Below, piece by piece: positions 24,535-30,484 of a stretch of DNA of 31,436 nt. The translations under genes were made by a program, and so were the position numbers. This DNA comes from Candidatus Pacearchaeota archaeon (GTDB lineage Archaea > Nanobdellota > Nanobdellia > Pacearchaeales > GW2011-AR1). The notes under the pieces were generated by a model. That model searched no databases. It worked only from the letters and a program-made list of their open reading frames with translations, and had not been told where the DNA came from. Positions within the stretch are counted from its first letter, which is position 1, and each line of letters opens with the position of its first letter. The stretch lies in assembly GCA_026395775.1 (NCBI GenBank), contig JAPLYA010000141.1, positions 1 through 31,436 of the forward strand. Direction: 5' to 3'.

Positions 24535-24894
24535 ATGAATGTGTTATTAGATACTAGCTTTATACTTGATTGCTTGAGAGAGAAATTTGATTTTACTCTT
24601 GCTGAGGAATATGGAACAATGCTTCTAGCTGAGGAAGTTATTTTAGAATTGGAAAAACTAGCTGCAGGGAGAAATCCTAATTCTGATTTAGCTAGATTAG
24701 CTTTAAAGATAATTGACAAGAATAAATCCAAATTCAAGATGATTGAGCTTGGCAATAAGTATGTTGATGCTGGGATTGTTGCCTATGCCAAGGATAAGAA
24801 TCTTCTTGTTGCTACTATGGATTCAGGGTTGAAAAAGCAGCTTAGGAAGATACTTGTTTTAAGAGCTAGGAAGAAGCTCTGGGTTGAAAACTGA
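24535..24894 (+). CDS. Fcf1/VapC-like PIN-domain protein
   Basis: 119 aa. NVLLDTSFILD at the N-terminus, the mid-chain acidic residue in EEVILELEKL, and VDAGIVAYAKDKNLLVATMDSGLKKQL provide the PIN acidic residues and match archaeal Fcf1/Utp24-like rRNA-processing PIN proteins. In many archaea this gene sits between aIF2-gamma and Rpo7, as it nearly does here, supporting a housekeeping RNA-processing role. The upstream TTG at 24514 is not used: the TATA box predicts a leaderless start at 24535. Confidence 0.82.
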   Translation: MNVLLDTSFILDCLREKFDFTLAEEYGTMLLAEEVILELEKLAAGRNPNSDLARLALKIIDKNKSKFKMIELGNKYVDAGIVAYAKDKNLLVATMDSGLKKQLRKILVLRARKKLWVEN

Positions 24895-24895
24895 T

Positions 24896-25018
24896 TTCTA
24901 TTGGTAAATTGTAAACTATTTTAGTATACTTGGTAATTGTGATTAGTTAGGGTAATTGTTTTCTAAGCTTTGAACACTTGCTACCTGTCGACTAAAGAGT
25001 TTGTTTTTTAATAATTTA
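24896..25018 (+). repeat. Dispersed intergenic repeat, copy D
   Basis: The most complete copy: TTCTATTGGTAAATTGTAAA then CTATTTTAGTATACTTGG, TAATTGTGATTAGTTAGGG, TAATTG, GAACACTTGCTACCTGTCGA and a T-rich 3' end. Copy E aligns nearly end to end with one internal deletion. It lies between the PIN gene and the Rpo7 promoter. Confidence 0.65.
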
Positions 25019-25053
25019 TGTCTAAAACTCCGAAGTGTTTTTAAGCCGATAAC

Positions 25054-25061
25054 TTTAAAAA
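25054..25061 (+). promoter_or_regulatory. TATA box of rpo7
   Basis: TTTAAAAA, 22 nt before the ATG at 25083. Confidence 0.72.
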
Positions 25062-25082
25062 TGCTTTTTTGCTACTTTTAGG

Positions 25083-25670
25083 ATGTTCTATTTAGCCGAA
25101 ATTGAAGATTATATTAGAGTAGAACCAAAACTGTTTGGATTGGCCACAATAGACGCAGTCAAGCAGCAACTTGGAGATACTTACAATGATTATGTTAGCA
25201 AGGAGTTAGGCAAGGTTGTTTTTGTTGTTGATGTCATGGAAGTTGGCGAGGGAATTATAATTCCGGGAGATGGGGCTGCTTATTATAAATCTAAGTTCAA
25301 GCTACTTGTTTGGAAGCCTGAATTGCAGGAACTTGTTTACGGAACAGTATCAGAAATAACTAATTTTGGAGCTTTTATGGATATGGGGGCAATGCAGGGA
25401 ATGATGCATATTTCACAAACAATGGAAGATTATGTTTCTTTTTCGAAGTCTGATACTCTAGTTGGCAAGACAGGCAAGAAAAGTTTGAGGAAAGGTGATT
25501 TATGTCTAGCAAGAATAGTCGCTATTAGTTTTAAAGGTGGAGAGCCAAAAATAGGCTTGACAATGAGGCAGCCCGGTTTAGGAAAATTAGACTGGATTCA
25601 GCAAGAGAAGAAAAAATCAGTTAAAGTTGTGAAGGAAGTTAAAGAGAAAAAGGGGAAGAAGGGAAAATGA
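25083..25670 (+). CDS. rpo7: DNA-directed RNA polymerase subunit Rpo7 (RpoE')
   Basis: 195 aa. The N-terminal RNP-like domain begins MFYLAEIEDYIRVEPKLFG and includes a conserved GEGIIIPGDGAAYY segment. An S1 RNA-binding domain follows (about 78-165: VYGTVSEITNFGAFMDMGAMQGMMHISQ). The C-terminus is a short Lys-rich tail. Rpo7 pairs with Rpo4 as the stalk of archaeal RNA polymerase, aiding open complex formation and binding nascent RNA. It is first in a leaderless transcript. Usually Spt4 follows directly; here an unknown gene intervenes, overlapping by 4 nt. Confidence 0.95.
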   Translation: MFYLAEIEDYIRVEPKLFGLATIDAVKQQLGDTYNDYVSKELGKVVFVVDVMEVGEGIIIPGDGAAYYKSKFKLLVWKPELQELVYGTVSEITNFGAFMDMGAMQGMMHISQTMEDYVSFSKSDTLVGKTGKKSLRKGDLCLARIVAISFKGGEPKIGLTMRQPGLGKLDWIQQEKKKSVKVVKEVKEKKGKKGK

Positions 25671-26017
25671 TTCAAACTACAGCAATTCTATCTAGTCACG
25701 GTTCTGAAGGCTATGTTGCCTCTTTTAATATAGGGATTCCTGTAAGACTTTATCAAAATCATTGTGACCCCCAGTTAAACGATAAGCATGATTTAACCAC
25801 CACTGAAAAATTAACTTGGCCTGTTTATGATATTTTTGTTTGGTATGGTTGTGGTGAAAGGGCGGTTGTTAAAAATGTACCTCTGCTACATATCGAGGGA
25901 GTTGTTTTTAAAATGAGAAGTAAACTTAAGATGAGCGGGGTTATTGGTGTAAGAGAAGTTGGAATAAACAGAAGTGATGCAGGACTTATTGCTTCTTGTG
26001 GGGTTGGAGTGCATTAA
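25667..26017 (+). CDS. Unknown protein inserted between rpo7 and spt4
   Basis: 116 aa, not recognised. It starts with ATGA overlap on rpo7 and ends 1 nt before spt4, so it is embedded in this operon and probably co-translated. It has mixed beta-strand character (GYVASFNIGIPVRLY, YDIFVWYGCGERAVV), three Cys and five His residues, no signal peptide and no membrane helix. Perhaps it binds a metal or nucleic acid, but nothing specific supports this. The location inside a conserved transcription operon suggests a link to transcription or RNA (inference). Confidence 0.6.
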   Translation: MIQTTAILSSHGSEGYVASFNIGIPVRLYQNHCDPQLNDKHDLTTTEKLTWPVYDIFVWYGCGERAVVKNVPLLHIEGVVFKMRSKLKMSGVIGVREVGINRSDAGLIASCGVGVH

Positions 26018-26018
26018 C

Positions 26019-26207
26019 ATGACAACTGAAAAAGCTTGCAAACACTGCAATATGATTTATGAAGGAGATAAATGCCCTGGATGTGGAAGTCAGGAATATA
26101 CAGAGGAGATAAAAGGCAAGCTGGTTATAATTGATGAACAGAATTCTGAGATAGCTAAGAATTTGAAAATAGCTAGAAAGGGAACTTATTCTATTAGAAG
26201 CAAGTAG
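26019..26207 (+). CDS. spt4: Transcription elongation factor Spt4 (RpoE'')
   Basis: 62 aa from the ATG at 26019. A zinc ribbon CKHC...CPGC is near the N-terminus, followed by GKLVIIDEQNSEIAKNLKI and a GTYSI end, the typical Spt4 layout and length. Spt4 binds Spt5 and RNA polymerase to promote processive elongation. The in-frame TTG at 25974 would overlap the preceding gene and is not needed. Position after Rpo7 is conserved in archaea. Confidence 0.93.
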   Translation: MTTEKACKHCNMIYEGDKCPGCGSQEYTEEIKGKLVIIDEQNSEIAKNLKIARKGTYSIRSK

Positions 26208-26321
26208 ATTTCTATATTTGAGAAATAAACTAATGCTCGCCTCACTTTGTTCGGCTCGTGATTTCTAGCTCGATGTTTTCCTCATGCTCAAACATTTCGC
26301 TGATATTTATTGATAAGTCAT

Positions 26322-26364
26322 AAATTATTTTTATATACTTCACATTGAAGCAAATAATTTTTTT
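26322..26364 (+). terminator. Hairpin with T-run after spt4
   Basis: AAATTATTT (26322-26330) pairs with AAATAATTT (26352-26360), enclosing CTTCA/TGAAG, and TTTT follows. A candidate terminator in the otherwise gene-free 26208-26458, which also holds GCTCGCCTC...TTCGGCTCG at 26235-26258. Confidence 0.4.
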
Positions 26365-26429
26365 AATAAATGATTACAATTTCCAAATGTATCAAGAGTT
26401 TTTCTTTTAACTCTCAATTTATCAACAGA

Positions 26430-26437
26430 TTTATATA
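26430..26437 (+). promoter_or_regulatory. TATA box of rps24e
   Basis: TTTATATA, 22 nt before the ATG at 26459. Confidence 0.75.
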
Positions 26438-26458
26438 GTTGAGGCCCTCCCTTTAATT

Positions 26459-26722
26459 ATGGATATACTACAAGATAATAAAAACCCCCTTTTGGCAAGA
26501 AGAGAACTTAAGTTTATAACTCAGGCTGTGAAGAATCCCAGCTTTCCTGAAACCTTGGATTTGGTTGCTGAAAAATTTAAAGCAGTCAAAGAAAATGTTG
26601 CTGTCCGTGCAATAAGGGGCAAGTTTGGCAGAGATACATTCTTAATTGAGGCTTTGATATATGACAATGTTGAAGCTAGAGAGAAACACGAGCCGAGAAA
26701 GAAAGTTAAGAAAATAGCTTGA
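26459..26722 (+). CDS. rps24e: Ribosomal protein S24e
   Basis: 87 aa. NPLLARRELKFITQ and KENVAVRAIRGKFGRDTFLIEALIYD match the conserved S24e core (small-subunit protein of archaea and eukaryotes). It is slightly short for the family (about 95-100 aa) and lacks much of the C-terminal extension. It normally sits in the Rpo7-Spt4 neighbourhood with S27ae next; S27ae is not found in this window. The stop is followed with no gap by the stop of a convergent gene. Confidence 0.93.
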   Translation: MDILQDNKNPLLARRELKFITQAVKNPSFPETLDLVAEKFKAVKENVAVRAIRGKFGRDTFLIEALIYDNVEAREKHEPRKKVKKIA

Positions 26723-26977
26723 TTATACTGCGATTTCTAATCCCCATCTTCTATAAACTTTTAATCCAAAACTTTTGCCTTTTTTCATATGAGATTGGGC
26801 TTCTCTATACAATCCAGCAATTTCATCACTTAAAATTGGTCCTTGCTTTCTATCGCAACCCTTTCTTTTTTCATCCAAGAATATAGCGTCTCTTAAGCAG
26901 ACTTGAGCTGCGAAATATTCATCTTCTCGCCCTTTTATCCTTAACCTTAAATTATTTATAGAGTCAATAATCCCCAT
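26723..26977 (-). CDS. Small protein of unknown function
   Basis: 84 aa from the ATG at 26977, chosen over 26986 because a minus-strand TATA box ends exactly 22 nt upstream. Mixed helix-strand content, two Cys and many basic residues (RIKGREDEYFAAQ, YREAQSHMKKGKS); no signal peptide. Convergent with rps24e and divergent from the aIF2-gamma gene across repeat copy E. Not recognised. Confidence 0.6.
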   Translation of the reverse strand: MGIIDSINNLRLRIKGREDEYFAAQVCLRDAIFLDEKRKGCDRKQGPILSDEIAGLYREAQSHMKKGKSFGLKVYRRWGLEIAV

Positions 26978-26998
26978 ATAAGTCATATTACCATTGGA

Positions 26999-27006
26999 TA
27001 TTTAAG
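26999..27006 (-). promoter_or_regulatory. TATA box of the small minus-strand gene
   Basis: CTTAAATA on the minus strand, ending 22 nt before the ATG at 26977; it adjoins the left edge of repeat copy E. Confidence 0.65.
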
Positions 27007-27009
27007 ATT

Positions 27010-27118
27010 TTCTATTGATAAATTTTAAACTATTTTATTATCCTTAAAATTGTTTGATTGGTTTGGAAATTGAACACACACTACCTTGCGGCAAATAAGT
27101 TTTCTTATTACCTCTGGA
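27010..27118 (+). repeat. Dispersed intergenic repeat, copy E
   Basis: Matches copy D from TTCTATTG-TAAATT-TAAAC through GATTGGTTTGG-AATTG and AACAC..-CTACCT, with a 12-bp internal deletion, then GCGGCAAATAAGTTTTC as in copies A and F. It lies between two divergent promoters. Confidence 0.65.
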
Positions 27119-27134
27119 TTAATAAAAACCCAAG

Positions 27135-27142
27135 ACTTAAAA
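27135..27142 (+). promoter_or_regulatory. TATA box of the aIF2-gamma gene
   Basis: ACTTAAAA, 23 nt before the ATG at 27165. Confidence 0.6.
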
Positions 27143-27164
27143 ACCCAGTAGTTTTAGAATTTTT

Positions 27165-28421
27165 ATGGTTGAAAATACAGATACAGAAAATAAATCTTCT
27201 GTCTCACAAACTTCCAAAACTAACAAACAGGAAGTTTTTGATATAGAGAAACTTGAAAGCTTGAATGTTGGTGTATTTGGGCATATTGACCATGGCAAGA
27301 CTACTCTTGTTTACAAGCTAACTGGCAAGTTTACAGATACACATTCTGAGGAATTGAAAAGAGGAATTACAATTAAACTGGGGTATGCTGATTGTGTGAT
27401 TTATGATGACAATGGCTTAAACATACAAAAAGGAAAGCCTCTGAGATATGTGAGTTTTGTTGATGCCCCTGGACACGAGATGCTTATGGCAACGATGCTA
27501 TCTGGGGCAGCTATAATTGATGTTGCTATTCTGGTTGTTGCTGCAAATGAGGGGATCAAACCCCAAACAAGAGAGCATTTCCAGGCATTACGAGCTAAAA
27601 ACATAAAAAATTTTATTATTGTGCAGAATAAAATTGATCTAGTTAGCAAGGAAAAAGCTCTTGAAAATTATAAAGCAATAAAAGAGCTTGTGAAGGGAAC
27701 TGAGGCGGAAAATTCAAGCATAATTCCTATTTCTGCCCAGCAGGATGTTAATATAGATAAGATTTTTGAGGAGCTTGTTAAAGTGAAAGTTCCGCTTAGA
27801 GACACTAGTTCAAGTCCTATTTTTATTGTTGCAAGAAGTTTTGACATAAATCGACCTGGAACAAAAATAAAAGATTTGAAAGGTGGGGTTTTGGGGGGGG
27901 CATTGAAAAGAGGTAAGCTAAAAATAGGTGATATAATTGAGATTAAGCCTGGAATTTATATTAAAAAAGAAAATCAGTTGATATACAAGACTGTTAAGAC
28001 TAAAATTCTGGGGATATTCAGAGGAAAGTATAGAATTAAGGAAGCTACTCCTGGGGGAAGTTTAGCTTTGGAAACAGAGCTGGATCCTATTTTAACAAAA
28101 TCAGATAATCTTGCTGGTTGCATTGCTGGTTTGGAGAGTAATCTTCCTGAGATAACTAGCAATATCAAAATTAAGTTTAATTTGTTTAAAGAAGTTCTTG
28201 GAATTGAAGATAAGAAGGAAGTTGCAAGTATTAAAATGTCAGAGCCTTTATTGATAAGCATGAATACTTCTATTTCAGTTGGGCAAGTTACCAAGCTAAA
28301 GGCAGAAGAAGCTGAGCTTTTCTTGAAAATACCAATTGTTCCGTTTAAGAGAGATAATGTTGGCATTGCTAGGAACATAGATGGTCATTGGAGATTAATC
28401 GGTTGGGGCGAGGTTTTGTGA
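27165..28421 (+). CDS. eif2g: Translation initiation factor aIF2 subunit gamma
   Basis: 418 aa. G domain: GHIDHGKTT (G1, residues 39-47), SEELKRGITIKLGYAD (switch I), DAPGHE (G3), NKID (G4). Then the aIF2-gamma-specific domain II (ARSFDINRPGTKIKDLKGGVLGGAL, GDIIEIKPGI) and domain III ending NIDGHWRLIGWGEV. It delivers initiator Met-tRNA to the 30S subunit with aIF2-alpha and -beta. The zinc-knuckle insert usual in archaea and eukaryotes between GYAD and VSFVDAPGH is absent; a short Cys-poor loop (YDDNGLNIQKGKPL) replaces it. It has its own leaderless promoter. The first ~30 residues are a polar extension. Confidence 0.95.
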   Translation: MVENTDTENKSSVSQTSKTNKQEVFDIEKLESLNVGVFGHIDHGKTTLVYKLTGKFTDTHSEELKRGITIKLGYADCVIYDDNGLNIQKGKPLRYVSFVDAPGHEMLMATMLSGAAIIDVAILVVAANEGIKPQTREHFQALRAKNIKNFIIVQNKIDLVSKEKALENYKAIKELVKGTEAENSSIIPISAQQDVNIDKIFEELVKVKVPLRDTSSSPIFIVARSFDINRPGTKIKDLKGGVLGGALKRGKLKIGDIIEIKPGIYIKKENQLIYKTVKTKILGIFRGKYRIKEATPGGSLALETELDPILTKSDNLAGCIAGLESNLPEITSNIKIKFNLFKEVLGIEDKKEVASIKMSEPLLISMNTSISVGQVTKLKAEEAELFLKIPIVPFKRDNVGIARNIDGHWRLIGWGEVL

Positions 28422-28477
28422 TTCAGTAAAGTTTAAAAATTAAGAAGCACAAGACCGAGTAGAGGTTGTAATTTAAA

Positions 28478-28741
28478 ATGAGAATTAGAAATAGTTTAAT
28501 GAATATTATAGCTTCATTGGGAATATTTATGTCTTCTTTTGGGGCTGCGAGTTTTGTTTCAGGGCCTTATTATGTATCTGTGCCTGTTGTTAGAGATTCT
28601 AATGGTAAGGTGTTAAATAGGAGTCAGCTAAAAGATGGCAACGATAACACAAATTATATTCATTTGATGGCTACTGGGGGGATTATGCTTGGAGCTTTAT
28701 CTAGTAGAAGATTCAGAGAAAATTTCTATTCTCCAGATTAA
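28478..28741 (+). CDS. Small membrane protein of unknown function
   Basis: 87 aa with two hydrophobic segments (about residues 8-27 and 63-76) separated by a polar loop rich in Asn/Asp; probably a small membrane protein. A TATA-like TTTAAAAA at 28432-28439 predicts a leader of about 17 nt that includes AGAGG. The stop overlaps the stop of the convergent RHH-like gene by 3 nt. Not recognised. Confidence 0.5.
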   Translation: MRIRNSLMNIIASLGIFMSSFGAASFVSGPYYVSVPVVRDSNGKVLNRSQLKDGNDNTNYIHLMATGGIMLGALSSRRFRENFYSPD

Positions 28742-28935
28742 TTCTTCTTTTTTCTTGAGAAAACATGAACTAGAGCATCATCACATTTATCTTCTGTTGT
28801 TTTCTTGTTCTTAGCATTTATGCAGCTTCTTCTTATTATATCCTCAACTTGCTCTTGTAATGTTAATAAATTCTTTTTAGCTCTTGAATTAAGAATTTTT
28901 TCTTCATCTTTGTCAATTAGAATTGTTAGTCTCAT
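28738..28935 (-). CDS. Small ribbon-helix-helix-like protein
   Basis: 65 aa. The N-terminal strand RLTILIDKDEEKIL followed by two helices (LLTLQEQVEDIIRRS) fits a ribbon-helix-helix DNA-binding fold, then a Lys-rich tail. It lies 6 nt after the short gene at 28942 and appears last in a three-gene minus-strand operon. RHH proteins act as repressors or antitoxins; the target is unknown. Confidence 0.5.
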   Translation of the reverse strand: MRLTILIDKDEEKILNSRAKKNLLTLQEQVEDIIRRSCINAKNKKTTEDKCDDALVHVFSRKKKN

Positions 28936-28941
28936 TTGCGA

Positions 28942-29070
28942 TTAGATATACCTTTTGTTGAAATCCTCTATTTTTTCAATGCTGATAAATTTTCCTTTTC
29001 TTATCAACTCTAATTTTTGTAAGTATTCATCCTTAACTTTTCGATTTTTTAATATAGCATTATCTATCAT
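28942..29070 (-). CDS. 42-residue ORF in the minus-strand operon
   Basis: ATGA overlap with the end of the upstream membrane-protein gene and a 6-nt gap to the next gene give strong operon spacing. The peptide is helical and basic (ILKNRKVKDEYLQKLELIRKG), ending KFISIEKIEDFNKRYI, reminiscent of short antitoxin-like or RelB-like tails in DPANN genomes. Too short for confident assignment. Confidence 0.45.
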   Translation of the reverse strand: MIDNAILKNRKVKDEYLQKLELIRKGKFISIEKIEDFNKRYI

Positions 29071-29354
29071 TTTTTTATGTATACCTTCTGGACTTGGAAA
29101 CTTTTATAAATTCCCTCTAGAATATCTGTGCCTGCATAACCTGCTAGCAAGCTTAGTCTCCAGTCAAAATTGAAAACTAATGCTGTGAATATACCTATTA
29201 CTATTGCTACTAAAGCTGTAATTACCCAGTAGCCCCAGAGAATCTTTCTTCTCAGAGACATTGCTTTCAGCAAGCCTACAACCCCCCTAGTTGCTCATCC
29301 AATCAAACCCAATAAACCAGGAATAACTAACTCAGAATAAATATCAGCCACCAT
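29067..29354 (-). pseudogene. Holin-like small membrane protein with TGA at codon 20
   Basis: Reading from the ATG at 29354 gives MVADIYSELVIPGLLGLIG, then TGA (29295-29297), then the rest of a two-helix membrane protein with GYAGTDILEGIYK near the end, as in phage-holin-like proteins. A Trp codon (TGG) would be one change away. The TATA box at 29379-29386 supports the 29354 start. Initiation at the internal ATGs (29273 or 29261) would still yield the two membrane helices (YWVITALVAIVIGIFTALVF plus a second), so a shortened protein may be made. Confidence 0.55.
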
Positions 29355-29378
29355 CTTTCTTGATTTATGCTTGAGAGA

Positions 29379-29386
29379 TTTATAAA
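29379..29386 (-). promoter_or_regulatory. TATA box for the minus-strand operon
   Basis: Centre of the perfect 12-bp palindrome GATTTATAAATC (29377-29388), ending 25 nt before the ATG at 29354. About 60 bp separate it from the DGR target promoter on the other strand. Confidence 0.6.
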
Positions 29387-29435
29387 TCTTGAGTTTATTT
29401 GTTATTAACTTAATAATAACAACAAGACAGAAAAG

Positions 29436-29443
29436 CTTATAAA
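29436..29443 (+). promoter_or_regulatory. TATA box of the DGR target gene
   Basis: CTTATAAA, 22 nt before the ATG at 29465; leaderless. Confidence 0.72.
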
Positions 29444-29464
29444 CCGAGTTTTCTAAGAAAAAGC

Positions 29465-30220
29465 ATGGAAATTCGAGATATAGAAAAAGTTGAAAGGCAG
29501 GGAGGAATTGCTTCTACTATAAAAGTCGAAGATTTTATCCTAGGGTATGCCGAAGCAGTTCGCAGATTTTTAAGGGACAATCAACCAGCTATGGGGAATA
29601 GCTGGGTTAAGGGGGTTGGGGATAGGTTATATAATCTTCAAGGAAAAAATAAGGAAGGGGATGTTCTTGGCTCAAGCACAGATATTGGAGTTGCAATTGC
29701 TACATTTTGTCCAGAAATTCCTTTGATTACTGGGCAGCAATTGCTCGGGATATATAATCAGGCAGGAAACAAAAATCCTTTTGGGAATGTTTATATTGAC
29801 TTTGGTGCTCAGGTTAATGGAACTCCTGAAGTAAACCATGTTCAGGCAAAAGTTCTTTTAGAGGAGTTTAAAGCAAGAGGAATCGAGGTTGGAGAAGGCA
29901 GAGTTCCAAATTTTGCTCAATTAAGATTACATGTCGATAAAGATGCAGGATTAGTTTACAGATTAGCAGAAAATGCATCAGCAGATAATATTGCCGTTGT
30001 TTCTGCATATCTTTTTAAAAACAGAGTTGGAAAAAATGGATTGTTTGGGGCTTTTCTTGGTAGGCCTGATTGGTTTGCTTATGATGGTGACCTCCAGTAT
30101 TCCTGTGACGCTGGTCGGGTGGTTCGTTATGACGCCGAAGGCGTCGCACGCGCTGAACCAACAAAATCTACGCCTGATTTATTCAGTACTCTAGCAGAAG
30201 ATTTTATTAGAAAATTTTAG
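29465..30220 (+). CDS. DGR target protein with variable region
   Basis: 251 aa, no signal peptide or membrane helix, so probably cytoplasmic. Residues 1-190 contain conserved-looking segments (SSTDIGVAIAT, NPFGNVYIDFGAQVNG, GRVPNFAQLRLHVDK) of a family I do not recognise. Residues 193-223 are encoded by the variable repeat; relative to the template, R to G, Y to F (twice), D to G (twice), N to Y, N to D, N to C, D to A, M to V and N to R changes are seen. About 28 residues follow the repeat (ending FSTLAEDFIRKF), so the variable region is not at the extreme C-terminus. The fold may be C-type-lectin-like as in other DGR targets, but that is not shown. Function: diversified binding of an unknown ligand (inference). 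Confidence 0.85.
   Translation: MEIRDIEKVERQGGIASTIKVEDFILGYAEAVRRFLRDNQPAMGNSWVKGVGDRLYNLQGKNKEGDVLGSSTDIGVAIATFCPEIPLITGQQLLGIYNQAGNKNPFGNVYIDFGAQVNGTPEVNHVQAKVLLEEFKARGIEVGEGRVPNFAQLRLHVDKDAGLVYRLAENASADNIAVVSAYLFKNRVGKNGLFGAFLGRPDWFAYDGDLQYSCDAGRVVRYDAEGVARAEPTKSTPDLFSTLAEDFIRKF
30041..30131 (+). repeat. DGR variable repeat (VR)
   Basis: Aligns with the template repeat at 30376-30467 without gaps over 82 nt, then, after skipping one template C, over 9 more. There are 14 substitutions in 91 bp, all at template A (8 to G, 4 to T, 2 to C); all 68 non-A positions match. This is the signature of adenine-specific mutagenic retrohoming. Confidence 0.95.
30131..30145 (+). promoter_or_regulatory. 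GC-rich hairpin abutting the VR
   Basis: GACGCC-GAA-GGCGTC is a perfect 6-bp inverted repeat with a 3-nt loop, starting at the last VR base. In phage BPP-1 a similar hairpin/cruciform just after the VR is needed for efficient retrohoming; here it lies inside the coding sequence. Confidence 0.75.
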
Positions 30221-30254
30221 AAGGGTTTTTAAGCAGGTATTTCTTAACAAAATT

Positions 30255-30272
30255 CCTAACCATTTGGTTAGG
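30255..30272 (+). terminator. Hairpin between target gene and template repeat
   Basis: CCTAACCA and TGGTTAGG form an 8-bp inverted repeat about 35 nt after the target stop. It may end or stabilise the target mRNA, or belong to the DGR RNA. Confidence 0.45.
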
Positions 30273-30313
30273 CCACACGCCAGTTTATCAAAGCATATTC
30301 AATTTATTTTAAG

Positions 30314-30321
30314 CTATAAAA
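30314..30321 (+). promoter_or_regulatory. Candidate TATA box for the TR-RT transcript
   Basis: CTATAAAA predicts a start near 30343, about 33 nt before the template repeat. A small hairpin ATTCCT/AGGAAT lies at 30329-30344. Confidence 0.45.
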
Positions 30322-30375
30322 TTCAGATATTCCTTACGAGGAATTTCGGTGATAGGAAGATAATCTGGCTACAAG

Positions 30376-30467
30376 TTGTTTAGGGCTTATCTTGATAGGC
30401 CTGATTGGTATGCTAATGATGATAACCTCCAGTATTCCAATGACGATGGTCGAATGGCTTAATTATG
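30376..30467 (+). repeat. DGR template repeat (TR)
   Basis: 92 nt with 23 A, 14 of which are altered in the VR. In the target frame it reads AAT/AAC, GAT and TAT codons at the diversified sites, the usual DGR choice. One extra C (30458) relative to the VR. It lies 17 nt upstream of the reverse transcriptase start. Confidence 0.93.
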
Positions 30468-30484
30468 GTTGGGGTTATTTTCAA

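Noticed and set aside
29973..30194. 73-aa plus-strand ORF across the variable repeat
   Set aside because: Out-of-frame shadow of the DGR target gene.
30392..30484. N-terminal extension of the reverse transcriptase from an ATG in the template repeat
   Set aside because: It would translate the TR itself; the RT family begins near the ATG at 30485, and the TR is a non-coding template.
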